Assembly: GCA_963575645.1 (NCBI GenBank)
Contig: OY754467.1
Location: forward strand, 7,998,001-8,062,000
Source of the DNA: Xanthostigma xanthostigma
Lineage: Eukaryota; Arthropoda; Insecta; Raphidioptera; Raphidiidae
Length of the DNA stretch: 64,000 bases
Reading direction: 5' to 3'
Shown: in pieces, positions 34,100 through 45,436 of the stretch
Position numbering within the stretch: the stretch's first letter is position 1
How the letters are laid out: every line of letters starts with the position of its first letter
The notes under the pieces: generated by a model
What the model saw: only the letters and a program-made list of their open reading frames with translations
Told to the model about the DNA's origin: nothing
The model's database searches: none
Made by a program: the position numbers and the translations under genes

Positions 34100-34215
34100 A
34101 CATTATCGCATCAACAGCACCCCGTCATTTTTTTTTTAAGGAACTCCCCCATACCTCCATTGCTTTTCACTGCGCAACAAAATCACTATCGCTGCAACAG
34201 CACCCCGTAATCTCG
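34100..34215. repeat. 84-bp minisatellite family, about 1.5 diverged units
   Basis: CAACAGCACCCCGT occurs twice, with AAGGAACTCCCCCATAC and CTTTTCACTGCGCAACAAAA between. Confidence 0.65.
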
Positions 34216-35219
34216 TAATCGATTTATAAACTTATTTTCTTAACCACAACTGAGATCACCTCTGATATTATTTGAATTTTATCATAATGACCGCAAGTGG
34301 GACGAAAATAATGTTCCGACCGCAATTGGCACGACCGCAAATGGGAAGATACCAATGAAGCAAGTTCGTAGCTCTAAAAAAGTTTTGAAGTTCACACGTT
34401 TTCTTTGTCAGTTTCGTACCGGCACAACCCGAAAACGATTGAACCGATTTCGATGAAATTTCGTACACCACCAGTCGATGCCCAAACTTAAAGTATAGGG
34501 TACTTGTTTATCCGGTGACGTTCTTCAAAATAAATGTTTCCGAGCAGGAAATAATATTTTATTTCTGTGCAGAGAATTTGCATCGAGCTGGACAAAGAAT
34601 CGTAAAGTATTAACTCGTACATAATAAAAACAACTTTTACATGTACGCAGTACGAGTTCTTGTCGTAAAATTACAACGCATTTGTGCCCCGAGGCAAGGG
34701 GGCGAAGCACCCCTCGCTATTTAAGTACCGTTTTGTGATGCATATTCAGCGAAACGGGTTCTCGTTTTATATTTATATACACAATAGGGATCGAAGTAAT
34801 CATTCCTGTACACCAATGCATTCGGGCGACGGGACCCATACGCTAAAGATTTTCCCATGGAAATCGCGTACCTACGATGCGTGGTTTGTGTAGTATTTAA
34901 TGCATATACACTTCCACCTTGGAAGGAAGTAATACAGAGGGTTGAAACAGCGGGGATGGTTTGATTTCTTTAGAAGGACACTGTATTCACAGGGGTGGTG
35001 TTGACTATACAGGGTGTTTTGTCACTCATTTTTAATAAGTATTAATTAAAATACTACGTTCCATGTTGAGCATCTTATAATCTATACAAATAAATAAAAT
35101 TGAAGTATCTATTTGTTAATACATTACATCTGTACTCTATACTATACTAATGTATAAAGCTGAAGAGTGAAGCTCTTCACTCTTTACATACGGTATGGTT
35201 GTCCGGTGACTGTATAATA
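34216..35219. other. No gene seen
   Basis: About 34380-34510 is another transposon tail phrase (GATTTCGATGAAATTTCGTA). ACAGGGTGTTTTGTCACTC occurs at about 35010. Positions 34680-34720 are GC-rich (GAGGCAAGGGGGCGAAGC) without a clear frame. Confidence 0.35.
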
Positions 35220-35221
35220 TA

Positions 35222-35800
35222 CAGTATGTAAACGCGTAAGGTGCACATAGGGAAATTAGCATTGGGAAAAAATACTTGGATCAGAGTTAGCCATGACTGC
35301 ATTCATTGTTATTTCTATTGAATTATCGTGGTAATCTTGCGGATTTCCATTTTATTTTGATTTATTTTTATTTTACTTGGCTTTTTTAATAATAAAAAGC
35401 TCTTATAAATCATTATTTTAATTTTTTTGTACTAAAATAAAACAAAAAAACAACTCCATCTGTTTGGAAACATTTTATTCAAAAATTGTCTGACTGGTAT
35501 GACGTATGCGCGTTAGTAAATCAGTGACCCAATGTCTTTAGGTTCAACACGAATAGGCGGAGATATTTGATCTCGCACCATATTTAAGTATTTTTGGGAA
35601 TTTAATGTCCCGCAATTATAAAAAAAGTCCGATTATGTTGTAATCATTTGAATATTTTCTTCGGTAGTATACACATTCATTTTGCAAAAGAATATTATCT
35701 GTCAAATTGAAAAACAAGATTTCAAGGCTCACTCTGATCCAGTCATTTTTTCCCAATGTTAATTTCCCTATGTGCACCTTACGTGATTACATACCTACTG
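35222..35800. mobile_element. Tc1/mariner-type MITE, copy M2
   Basis: CAGTATGTAAACGCGTAAGG at the left and CTACTG at the right (a small insertion, CCTA for C, near the tip), bounded by TA on both sides. The body is collinear with M1 but the internal 70-codon frame has stops here. Confidence 0.75.
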
Positions 35801-35995
35801 TATAGTAACGGATTACAAAATCCACATACTGTGAGAGTTGTTTTTTTAATGAATTATATAGACGTTAGCTCAATTAATTTAAATAAATAAAATCGTAACT
35901 TAGTCTGTAATTGAACAGTTTTAAAGATTCCTAGAACGAATTTTCAGTTTTCACCACTGTTTTCTGTTTATATTTTTTTTTTGTACGTATCGTCT

Positions 35996-36214
35996 AGCTA
36001 TACTTACTAATATATAAAGCTGAAGAGTTTGTTTGTTTGGTTGACACGCTTATCTCAGGACTACTGGTTCGAAGTTTTTTGCTGGATAGTCCATTTATCG
36101 AGGAAGGCTATAGGCTATATAATATCACGCTACGACCAATAGGAGCGGAGCATCAATGAAAAATGTACGTAACTAAAAATTAGTCCGTCCGACAAAAATT
36201 TTTGAACGGTTGTT
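35996..36214 (+). mobile_element. tRNA-Lys Helitron family, 5' fragment H3
   Basis: Collinear with the first 200 bp of 48725-49346 (ACTAATATATAAAGCTGAAG, GGAGCGGAGCATCAATGAAA), then jumps to the later TTTTTGAACGG block. The tRNA-like part is deleted. Confidence 0.7.
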
Positions 36215-36727
36215 ATTTGTTCCAAACAACCCCAGCTCCTGCTGGTTTAAGAAAAAGAAATAAGCACTTGCTTGTCTCTGTGTATTAATTTAGCGTGTTA
36301 TTTTTTAATGATAAAGTTTTATCTTGATTCACTTTCTTTATGAATTTAAACAGTCTCGTTTAAATTAATAATCGATGACATTATCTTAATTGCTCCAAGG
36401 CCCTTTGTTCCAAACTCTGTTCCCCCACCTTTCTTTTGGATAATTATTGTTAATTTGACTACAGTGTAACGCCCTGGATATACCCTCCGGACATTTGAAC
36501 GTTCATCAACTGAACTTTCTATTGCCTTTTTTGTCTTCGAAAATTATTTTTCACGCCTTGAACATTAATATATAAGCAGCTAACATCGATGCACCAATTT
36601 CCATTTTGCTGTAGAACGATACAAGATTGATTTTTGACGTGAAACATGTATTGGCGTGCTTTGGCAGTAAAACCGGCTCGTGTGCCGTGACGGCAAACGG
36701 TATGACACATTCTTATGCCGTCATACC
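36215..36727. other. No gene seen
   Basis: Short frames on the minus strand (36519-36710) show no motif. Confidence 0.4.
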
Positions 36728-36735
36728 CCCTCTAC

Positions 36736-37343
36736 TAGTGATGTGTCGCTCCTGAGGGAGTCGTTCATATTGAACGACTCCTTCCTCGAAGCGGGGCGAG
36801 TCGCTCTTTTTTTTGTGAATGACTCACTCCGAGCGCCATTGCTCTGTGCTGAGCAGTTCTGTACTGTTGCATTCGCACATTTACAGAACGCACACAGCAC
36901 AGACCACAGAGGCACTTGTGAATTTTGCACTTAAGGAGTTATCTGTGCTGAGTCATTTAATGTTGAATGACACACTGTAAGTTCAATAGTACTAAGCTTA
37001 CAGTGACTTAAACCATTCACATTGACATCGTGGACAAAGATATACTTAATATTGTAACAATAAACATTATTATTGTTAAGCTTTTATTATACTTTATAGT
37101 TTATCCTAAATGCGAATAATATAAGATCAGAATCATATTAAAATGAGCTCAGAGCTGAGTGTGTGTATTGTGCTGTGCAATGCTTCGTGACAACTGAGTA
37201 TGGCATGATGACAGATCACACCTCTGCAGTAGTGCGTACTGTCTAGTGTCGCTCCTTTGAACGACTCCCTATGAGCGACTCTTATTAGTGAGCGGAGCGC
37301 TCGGAGCCAGCTCCCAAAAAAGAGACATGTGGACACATCACTA
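36736..37343. mobile_element. hAT-type MITE, complete, 608 bp
   Basis: Ends TAGTGATGTGTC / GACACATCACTA, flanked by CCCTCTAC (36728-36735) and CCCTCTCC (37344-37351): an 8-bp target duplication with one change, as expected for hAT elements. It contains repeated GAGTCGTTCA / GAACGACTC pieces. Non-coding. Confidence 0.85.
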
Positions 37344-37351
37344 CCCTCTCC

Positions 37352-37496
37352 GCGACCGGTCTCGACTCCCTAGTCCCTTGTGTGTGTGCGCGCGTATACT
37401 ATACACTTCGTCGCTTCTACCTATGTGTGAGCTGTGTAGTATGTCTTTATTGTTTTTTTATTAATTTTATATTCAAATCGTAAAAACAAAAAATAC
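37352..37496. other. Short unrecognised stretch
   Basis: Includes a (TG)(CG) tract at 37380-37396. Nothing else. Confidence 0.4.
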
Positions 37497-37596
37497 TAAA
37501 ATGAAGAAGAAAATAATAAAAGAAGTAAGTAAATTTCAATAAATACATATAATTCATTCTTACTTGTTTACCGTTGTAAGGCAAATAGCACACAGT

Positions 37597-37669
37597 GGCT
37601 CTATGGCTCAGTTGGTTAGAGCGCCGTGCTAATAACGTAAAGGTCGCGGATTCGATCCCCCATGCGACC
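37597..37669 (+). tRNA. tRNA-Ile(AAT)-like sequence, left arm
   Basis: 73 nt with A box TGGCTCAGTTGG, anticodon arm CGTGCTAATAACG (anticodon AAT), variable loop AAGGTC and a TΨC arm with ATTCGATCCC. The D and anticodon arms match ordinary insect tRNA-Ile well. The acceptor strands (GGCTCTA versus TGCGACC region) pair at fewer than half the positions, so it is probably not a working tRNA. Confidence 0.7.
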
Positions 37670-37699
37670 TGTATTATTTTTATATTTTTAGAATGTATT

Positions 37700-38164
37700 T
37701 TTGTTTTTTTGACGGCCCTAACGATTTGGATGAAATTTACTGAAAAGGGATTTTGGGGGGCAAAAAATCGTTTTAGCTAGGTCTCATCTCTCGAAAAAAT
37801 CGTTTTCATACAAATTTTATCATTATAAAAATCAATTTTTTGACGTATGAAAATACTTAAATATTGTAAGCAGGTTTTGGAATTTTATATAAAGAGTGAA
37901 ACAATTGTTTTCAAAATATTATGACAATTAATCTTTGAGACTTAAAATAAATACGAAAGAAAGAAAGTTAAAAAAAACAATTATATTATAGGTGGTAAGT
38001 AATTTTAATAAATAAAATTAACCTAAATTTGAAGCAAAAGATGCAATATCATAGATTCGAATTATTATAATTATTATATAAATTTAGGTTATGTATTACG
38101 GAATACGTTATCACGTAAAACTATCGTCCGTAAACCGACTTTACAGACAACCAATTTTTTTTAC
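37700..38164 (-). mobile_element. K element, copy 5 (inside the left foldback arm)
   Basis: Collinear with 62600-63050 (CTAACGATTTGGATGAAATT through TACAGACAACCAATTTTTTT), ending in the complement of TTGGTTGTCTGTAAAGTCGG. The far end with the GAACGTTACG tract is missing. Confidence 0.75.
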
Positions 38165-38670
38165 GTGAATATTCCACAAAATATTTTCCATTTCTCAATG
38201 ATCGTTTCGAACATTAAGTCCATCATCAGGAGTACAGACATATACTGATAAAAAATGATCTCTAAAAATGTGCTATCCCGATCGTGCTCCCGTGTCGACT
38301 CTGACGACGACTGGCAAGTCTAAGAGCAAATGTGAAACAATTGAAAGATAAGAACGAAGCACACGGTCACTAGATTTATGATTAGACATAATTGTTGTAG
38401 ATGGCGCTGAATGCATTTAATAGAGCATTTGATTGACAGTTTGACAGATGTTTGAATGCCGATCGAACTCTGTGATATTATTACATAAATTATCGCCGTC
38501 TCTCTCCGACGCACGTTACGTAACGGACGCTCATTGTATACACGTCCTTTTCTATGAGTATATATCGCGTCGATAAAGCGGTGCTCTGTAACGTTCCATT
38601 ACCGACACGCTGCTTGTATTGTATGGTGGTGAGTCGTTTTTGTTTTTGTTTAATTGGAGAGAACGAGAAA
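38165..38670. other. Inserted segment with hairpin motif and GC-rich block
   Basis: Part of the insertion in the left foldback arm. Minus-strand 38203-38229 reads CTGATGA, T, GGAC-loop-GTTC, GAAAC. Positions 38480-38640 are GC-richer, with GCACGTTACGTAACGGACGC, a TATATATCGCGTCG stretch and a GGTGAGT that looks like a 5' splice site. Whether this is a host exon or promoter is unknown. Confidence 0.35.
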
Positions 38671-39432
38671 TTAATAATAGAAATAAAAAAACATGTTTAA
38701 TATACCACGTTTTTAAAGCGAACTAAAAAGTATAAAATAATTTCTTTACAGACAGATTTTTAACTCGTAGGATTTGAAACGAAAAACGTGGGACGCATTA
38801 TTTGTTTTATCTCATAAATAGATTTTTTCATTGATACTCCCTATATTTCTTACATACTGCCCTCCTAAGCAAAACCACCGTATGTACGAAAATACTGTTT
38901 GCGAGTAAAGTGACAGTTTAGCTTTGACAAGCTACTGTTTATTGTTGATTGTCGTTAGGGCTTGCAATATCTTTTGCGAATTATTAGTTAAACAGTTTGT
39001 TCATGTATTTAATCCAAAATGTTGTTTTTTTATGAAAAAGGTGCACTTACCAATAAATCGTAGTAATTTGTACATACGGGGAACATATTTTCGTTGTTTT
39101 TCTAAACGTGGGTTGTATTTACTGGGTTTTAGCGTAGCATAGTTATAGTATAAATCACGAGGAATCCAACGGTAACAATATCTCAATTGTATTTTTTTTT
39201 GCACATATACGGTGTTTTTGATAAGGGCGGCAGTATAATTGTCGCATGCGCCCCACGTTTTTTGTTTCAAATCTTACAAGTTAAAAATCTGTCTGTAAAG
39301 AAATTATTTTGTACTTTTTAGTTCGCTTTAAAAACGTGGTAATATTAAAAATGTGTTTTATTTCTAGTATTATTTTTACATTTTTTAGTAAAAAAAAAAC
39401 AAAAGTACATTCTAAAAAAAAATAATACTACA

Positions 39433-39505
39433 GGTCGCATGGGGGATTGAACCCGCGACCTTTACGTTATTAGCATGGCGCTCTAACCAACTGAGCCATA
39501 GAGCT
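39433..39505 (-). tRNA. tRNA-Ile(AAT)-like sequence, right arm
   Basis: Near-identical partner of 37597-37669 on the opposite strand, with a B box GGTTCAATCCC where the left copy has GATTCGATCCC. Same poor acceptor pairing. Confidence 0.7.
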
Positions 39506-39703
39506 ACTGTGTGCTATTTGCCTTACAACGGTAAACAAGTAAGAATGAATTCTATGTATTTAATAAAATTTCCTGATTTCTTTTATTATTTTCTTCTTTA
39601 TTTTAGTATTTTCTCGTATTGTCATCTAATTCTGAGTTACCTACGTAAAAAATTTCAAGACTATCTCATCAGGAAGTTAATTTAAAATCAAATCTTTGAT
39701 TAA

Positions 39704-39995
39704 CGTCTGATTAGAACTCTTCAATAAATAAAATTATCGACCAATTTTTCAGACAATATATTAACAAAAAATATAATTAATACATTAACGTTTCGATCCG
39801 GATTTGGATCTTCTTCATGACGGATCTAAAAAATATAAAAAAAATAAAAAAAATATAAAAAAATTTTTTTTTTTTTTTTAGATCCGTTCTGAAGAAGATC
39901 CAAATCCGGATCGAAACGTAAATGTATTAATTATATTTTTTGTTAATATATTGTCTGAAAAATTGGTCGATAATTTAAAATTTTATTTATTAATT
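39704..39995. mobile_element. FB-alpha foldback, both arms present
   Basis: Left arm 39704-39835 and right arm 39877-39995 are inverted copies (AATTATCGACCAATTTTTCA; CGTTTCGATCCGGATTTGGA). The right arm carries the intact motif CTGAAGA A GATCC-loop-GGATC GAAAC at 39889-39917 (plus). The loop is an A/T homopolymer tract. Confidence 0.85.
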
Positions 39996-40372
39996 TAAAA
40001 TCAATTACTAAGTTGCGCCCAACATACACGAAAAGCTCGTAGAAGTTTTACTTAAAAAAATATATATTTTCTGTTAGTTATGTGGAAAAATTGCAAGCAT
40101 AGAATGTGCGTTGTGGAACATTTTTAAGTTGAAACCGACCGATGCTGGTTTATTAATACTGCCAGGCCCTTAAAAACAATAATTAGAGATTAATCGAGCC
40201 TCGAACGATATTGATACGGTTTTATTAGGCGTTGATTATAGCTATCTCCGGACAGATGACCTTTTGAAGATCCGAACTAATGAGCTGCTACTGCCAGGGA
40301 CGGGAAAGTCGTATACCGATACAGTGGCGGCGCTTGAAGATATGAGTTTTTCGCAGGGTCAACCAGATATAC
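39996..40372. other. No gene seen
   Basis: No feature recognised. Confidence 0.4.
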
Positions 40373-40380
40373 CTTATAAC

Positions 40381-40915
40381 TAGTAATGTGCCGGATATCC
40401 GTATCCGTATCCACGGATATCCGAGGGAGAAGAAAGATCCGTATCCGTATCCGTTAGTTTTTGGCGGATCTTTTACCTTATTAATTTTCAATTCATATAT
40501 GAAATTTTATATATATAGGTGATTAGGTAATAATGAAAACCTGTTAAATTCCATTCAGATTATTTTTTATTTTTTTAAATCGTATTTGGCACCTTTATAT
40601 TGCAAACATTTATCGTAGTGAGTAACATTCTAATAGTAGATAACTCAAAGGTACTAAATCAACTATCTTTATAATGAGATATTGCACATCGATCTTTGGA
40701 AAGAGACAATCTGTTATGAGAGTTTACTCTTAAAGAGGTCAATAACTTTTTCCCATAACAGATAGTCTCTTTCCAAAGGTCGGTGTGCAATATTTACCGC
40801 CGCGTACTCTAAGAAAGTTAAGATCCGTATCCGTATCCGCGGATCTTGAAACCAAAAATCCATATTCAGATCCGTATCCGCGGATATACATTTTTAACGA
40901 TCCGGCACATCACTA
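40381..40915. mobile_element. hAT-type MITE with perfect 8-bp target duplication
   Basis: Ends TAGTAATGTGCCGGAT and the complement of TAGTGATGTGCCGGAT. CTTATAAC flanks it on both sides (40373-40380 and 40916-40923). Subterminal blocks are repeats of the hexamer TCCGTA and its complement (ATCCGTATCCGTATCC). Arms at about 40680-40710 and 40750-40790 also pair (AAAGAGACAATCTGTTATG). Non-coding. Confidence 0.9.
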
Positions 40916-40923
40916 CTTATAAC

Positions 40924-41631
40924 ACAGGCTATAGAGGGGAGGAGCGGGGGGGTTATTCAATTATTAATCACATCCATGTTTACGATGTATTAATTATTAA
41001 CTTTTTTTCAAACACTGTCGATAACAAACTACAATATACACTGTAACACCAGTCACTACTGCCATAAGCCGTGTGTTGTATATCATGTATGTGTATGTCC
41101 GACATACGTATGGCCGAGTCATTTAAAAATATCATTCAAATAAGTTTCGAAATAAAAACCAAACGAACTAGGTTTTTGTTTCAGCCCTAAGAACAAAACT
41201 TTGGGCCAACTAAAAAGGAGATATATTGTTTTCCATTAATTATTCACTAAACAGACACCTGCCAATCGTTTGTGTTGTGGTCGGTAAGCGCGGTAATAAT
41301 TCGGTAAAAATGCTTTTAATCATGCACGACGATTAGATTTATCGCATGAGGCAGCACTTCCAAAACTTTTTCTCCTACGGACCGCTTAGAGATTCGTAGC
41401 ATTGTCGCGACTCTGCACTAATATATGTATGTCAGTGAAATATTTTCTATGGCATGCCATTGATGTAGCAGCTAGTTACAATTGCTTAAAGCTGTACGGG
41501 TACGGTCGGCCTATAGATGAAAATTTAAGGATAAATAAATTTCAACTCAGAAGTGTGTAATATAGATACATAGATAGATTTTGTTTTTGACTCCAAAAAA
41601 AGATTATAAAAACGTCATATATCTATAATAA
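40924..41631. other. No gene seen
   Basis: No feature recognised; short frames lack motifs. Confidence 0.4.
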
Positions 41632-42370
41632 TATAATATAAAGCTGAAAAGTTTGTTTGTTTGTTTGTTTGGTTAAACGCGCTAATCTCAGAAACTACTG
41701 GTTCGAATTGAATTTTTTTTTGTTGGATAGCCCATTTATCGAAAAAGACTATAGGCTATATAATATCACGCTACGACCATTTGGAGCGGAACATCAATGA
41801 AAAATGTTGCAAGATGTATCTCAAAATTAGTCCGTCCGACAAATATTATCAGGTGAAATGCCTTAACTAAATATTGCAATATTAGCGCGTCACGTTCACA
41901 AGCCCGGATAGCTCAGTCAGTAGAGCGTAAGACTCTTAATGCCAGAGTCTTGGGTTCAACCCCACGTCGGCGAATATATTTTTATTTTTTTTATTTTCTA
42001 CATTGCTTTCTTCTAAGGTTTACATTTCAATTTTTTAAAATTTTATTACGACTTATTAAAATTAAATAAATCTAATTAATAACTCATTTAAAAAATTGTT
42101 ACAACTATAGGTACCTATATAAAAATAATTATCCTATGCAGTGTTTTCAATGAAATATTTATTAGGTATATTAAAAGAAATTTATTACTTATAAAGTATA
42201 AAGTATAAGTACTGCTTTTTAACAACAAAAACTTTTGAACGGTAACTCCGATCATTATGAAGTTTGGACACAACATTCATCTCGGTAAACTAAGATGAAT
42301 GTGCGTACTCATGCCCCTTCCTTCCCCATTCGTTCTTTGCACCCGGGTAAATCTGGGCGGGACTGGCTAG
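41632..42370 (+). mobile_element. Helitron with tRNA-Lys-like cargo, copy H4
   Basis: Begins TCTATAATAATATAATATAA, ends GGGACTGGCTAG followed by T. It has the same body order as 48725-49346, with the tRNA-like block in the middle. Confidence 0.8.
41902..41972 (+). tRNA. tRNA-Lys-like sequence in Helitron H4
   Basis: Starts GCCCGGATAGCTCAGTCAGT, keeps CTCTTAA in the anticodon loop (CTT, lysine) and a TΨC arm TGGGTTCAACCCCA. The 5' GCCCGG and the 3' GTCGGC partly pair, but the D loop and anticodon stem are degraded. Confidence 0.6.
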
Positions 42371-42930
42371 TAGGTATATGATAAAATTATAAGTTAATAA
42401 GAGTTACGATAATAACATTTTTCATCTAAATATTCCGTTAAAAATTTGTATAAAATTATCCACTTTTTACCGGGCGCAACGTTTGTACAGTTCGACCGAG
42501 CGAGCTGTACAGCTTTACCTACTTACATTGGAGGAGTTCGCGGACCCCTCGGTTATATTTATATGGACCACAGTTTAGGAAACGCTGGTATATATAATAT
42601 ATCCACTATATATACAGAGATCATTATGTCTATACATGGATCGAAACATGTACGTCACATATTAGTATTATTATTTTAATGAATATCGAAAGCACCGCAC
42701 GGTCCACCTTTTGTCCATTAATTGGTAACAATTTTAACTGTATTTTTTGACGTTTTAACCATATTTAAAACATAGGTAATATAAATTATGAACATATCTA
42801 TAGAAATAATAATAAAATAGATTTAAATAGTATATTACATCACAAGGGCCGAAAGTTGAATTTTTGGCCCTGCGCGTCATGAGCCCGAGGCGATTTCAAC
42901 TTTTAAGGCCCGTGTGGTGTATACGATTTT
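42371..42930. other. No gene seen
   Basis: The 77-codon frame at 42446-42679 has no recognisable motif. Positions 42840-42925 carry a GC-richer stretch (CCCTGCGCGTCATGAGCC). Confidence 0.35.
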
Positions 42931-43151
42931 TCTTCATATCCGCTCGAAAGTACGTACTTTCGTCAGCAGGGACGAAAGATTGACATTTACTCCCAGTGAG
43001 AACGGCGGGAGGAAAAAAATTCTCATGCGTATTTATATTCGTAACTAGGGTTACCGCTGTCATTTAATATAATAAATAACAGGGAGTAAATGTCAAACTT
43101 TCGTCTCTGCTATAAGGGACGAAAGTACGTACTTTCGATCGAGGTATGAAG
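42931..43151. mobile_element. Foldback MITE, TCGATCGAAAG family, second copy
   Basis: TCTTCATATCCGCTCGAAAG at the left and CTTTCGATCGAGGTATGAAG at the right. Inner arms pair through GACATTTACTCCC / GGGAGTAAATGTC. GTACGTACTTTCG occurs in both halves, as in 12765-13312. Confidence 0.75.
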
Positions 43152-43194
43152 AAAAAAAAATGTAATATACCTCCAACTTTTTTAAAACGAACTA

Positions 43195-43365
43195 ATAAAG
43201 TATAAAATTTTTTTTAACTTGCAGGATTTGAAACTAAAAACGTGGGGCGCATGCGAAAATCTATTTATGAGATAAAAGCGCCCACATGTTTTTCATTTCC
43301 AATCCTACAATCAAAAAAAAAATATATTGTATATTTTTAGTTCGTTTCATAAACGAAAAAATACG
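43195..43365. mobile_element. Small foldback related to the 38.7/39.3-kb arms
   Basis: GAACTAATAAAGTATAAAA and GATTTGAAACTAAAAACGTG match the inner arms of the 37497-39608 element. An inverted partner follows at 43280-43360. Confidence 0.65.
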
Positions 43366-44102
43366 GATAATTTTTTTTTCAAATAACCCATTTTAATAAT
43401 CAATGAAAAATGGGGCAATGCCCATTTGAATGAAACAATTTTCAGGACTGAAAAAGTGAAAGGCAACATTTGTTACAAATAATTTTAATAGTAATTCTCG
43501 TATTGAAACAGTAGGTATTAAAAAACATGTGTAATAAACGAACGCGTGATCAATAAATAATAATATTGATGGAGGTGGGGCGTGGTTAGTGCAATAAAGA
43601 CATAAAATGGCGTGAAAGTGGTCGATCAAGCCTTATTCAAATTAAACATAATATGTAAGCACGACTGCATTAATTATAGTGGGATAATTGTTTTGCGGTA
43701 ATAACATGAGAGCAGAATCATTAATTTACAATAGTATTTGAATGTTTTACATTAAATACTTTATAGACTACTAATGATGTAAGGAATATTCGCAAAATTT
43801 TACGAATATTAATATCAGAAAAAAAATTTAAAAAAAAACGTGAAAATAATATTATTTTTTTACATAGAAATCTTTTTATTTGAACGAAATGAAAACGATT
43901 ATTGACACATACTCTCCCCAAACTTTGTATATGGCTTCATTAGGCCTAGTCTGACACCTATTTCCTCTATGACTTTTCTTGATTTTGAGGCGTTTTCCCT
44001 CTAAAGTTTCCGAAAGAAAATTTTATAGATATTGTTTGTTTTTTTAATTGGATAGCTTAAAAACTTCAACCAAAACGCTAAAATAATGTTCTCTAACAAA
44101 TA
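43366..44102. other. No gene seen
   Basis: Short minus-strand frames (43393-43629, 43721-43921) show no motifs. Confidence 0.4.
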
Positions 44103-44175
44103 ACATGAACCAATTAAAATGTCCGACACCTCGAATATGTTCGAGGTGTCAGACATTTTAAATGGTTAAAATTTA
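44103..44175. repeat. Palindrome, about 34-bp arms
   Basis: AAAATGTCCGACACCTCGAA and TTCGAGGTGTCAGACATTTT face each other across a few bases, with AACCAATT / AATGGTT continuing outside. Confidence 0.85.
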
Positions 44176-45002
44176 TGCCGACGGGCACTCTGACTATTAT
44201 GGGCAGCTCAAAAATTAAATAATTAAAAATAAAAATTTTTTTTGGAAAGGATGTCTTCTCATTTTTGTCCGAAATTTTCCAAATTTATGGCGTATTTGAC
44301 TAATTAAAATAATACTTCTTACGATTTGTTGCGACGTCTGTTCGTTAAGTCAATGGAACTAATCAACACCAAAGTAATAACTATTAACTGTCAATACTTA
44401 TTAAGAGAGAAAAGACAGCCGCAAGCTAAAATGGCTACCTAATCCATTTTTGTATACATGCGTCTATTGCGCATATCCATAATTAATTTTTTTCTCATTT
44501 TCAGTTGTTATTATACAGTACGCTCAATTTTACACCGTTCCTACCGCGCTATACAAAAAGATCAAAAATGTAAACGAAATCACGCAAACGCAACTTCTAT
44601 TTTCGATAAGTGCGGCAAAATCTGAATACAGTAGAATCTCGATAAGTTAAAAAGCTCTGTAACTTAAAAATTTTTCGTGTGTAGCGGCCTTAATGTCGAT
44701 GCATAATGGCATTAATAATGTGATTAAAAAGTATATCATTTATTTAGCTTTGTAAATACTTTTTTCGTTTCTCAATCAATTAATTTGGAGTCGTTTTTTT
44801 GTGACCCCAACATCACATTACGTCTTAATTAACGTGATGGAACTGGAGACCTCGGAGATCGGTCTGTTTTTACGGACGGATTTATTTAAAAATGTGTACA
44901 GTCGAAAATTTGTGTATTCGTAGAGTCTTGCTACCCATTTTCGATATGAGACCATAGTTGTTTTTTTTTTTAATTTTTTTTCTCAATATTAATTACTCGA
45001 AA
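44176..45002. other. No gene seen
   Basis: No recognisable coding frame, RNA gene or transposon end. Confidence 0.4.
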
Positions 45003-45072
45003 TCTATACTAATGTATATAAAGCTGAAGAATTTGTTTGTTTGTTTGTTTGAACGCGTTAATCTCAGGAACT

Positions 45073-45193
45073 ACTAGTTCAAATTGAAAAAAAAAATTTT
45101 TGTTGGATAGCCTATTTATCGAGGCAGGCTCATATAGCCTTCCTCGATAAATAGGCTATCCAACAAAAAATTTTTTTTTCAATTTGAACCAGT
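45073..45193. repeat. Inverted duplication A-A' inside Helitron H5
   Basis: Arms of 58 bp (45073-45130 and 45136-45193) that differ at only a few bases, spacer 5 nt. Each arm is the segment from ACT(A/G)GTTCAAATTG to ATCGAGG(C/A)AGGCT that is single in other copies. Confidence 0.9.
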
Positions 45194-45396
45194 ATTTCAC
45201 CTGAATAGAAGCTTATTTTTGAGATACATTTTGCAACATTTTTCATTAATGCTCCGCTCCTAATGGTCGTAGCGTGATTTTATATAGCCTATACTATAGG
45301 CTATATAAAATCACGCTACGACCATTAGGAGCGGAGCATTAATGAAAAATGTTGCAAAATGTATCTCAAAAATAAGCTTCTATTCAGGTGAAATAC
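45192..45396. repeat. Perfect palindrome, 102-bp arms, 1-nt spacer
   Basis: Arms 45192-45293 and 45295-45396 are exact reverse complements around the C at 45294. Each arm is the segment from TATAGGCTATATAAAATCAC to GTGAAATAC, single in other copies of the Helitron. Confidence 0.95.
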
Positions 45397-45436
45397 ACTA
45401 ACTAAATATACTCATATAAGCGTTGTAGGTAAACAA

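Larger units (their letters stand above)
37497..39608. mobile_element. Foldback element with tRNA-Ile-like sequence in both arms
   Basis: The outer arms (37497-37697 and 39400-39608) are inverted copies, each containing a tRNA-Ile-like sequence and CTTGTTTACCGTTGTAAGGC. The inner arms (38671-38798 and 39244-39372) share AAGCGAACTAAAAAGTATAA. On the right, inner and outer arms are adjacent; on the left they are split by about 970 bp that includes a K element. Removing that insertion gives one long pair of arms of about 340 bp. The unique core is about 38800-39243. Confidence 0.75.

Noticed and set aside
37597-37669. A functional tRNA-Ile gene
   Set aside because: Most acceptor pairs are mismatched, and an equally damaged inverted copy lies in the other arm of a foldback element.
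38203-38229. A complete hammerhead ribozyme
   Set aside because: The core strings are present, but I could not find convincing stems I and III around it and there is one extra base between CTGATGA and stem II. I report only a hammerhead-like motif.
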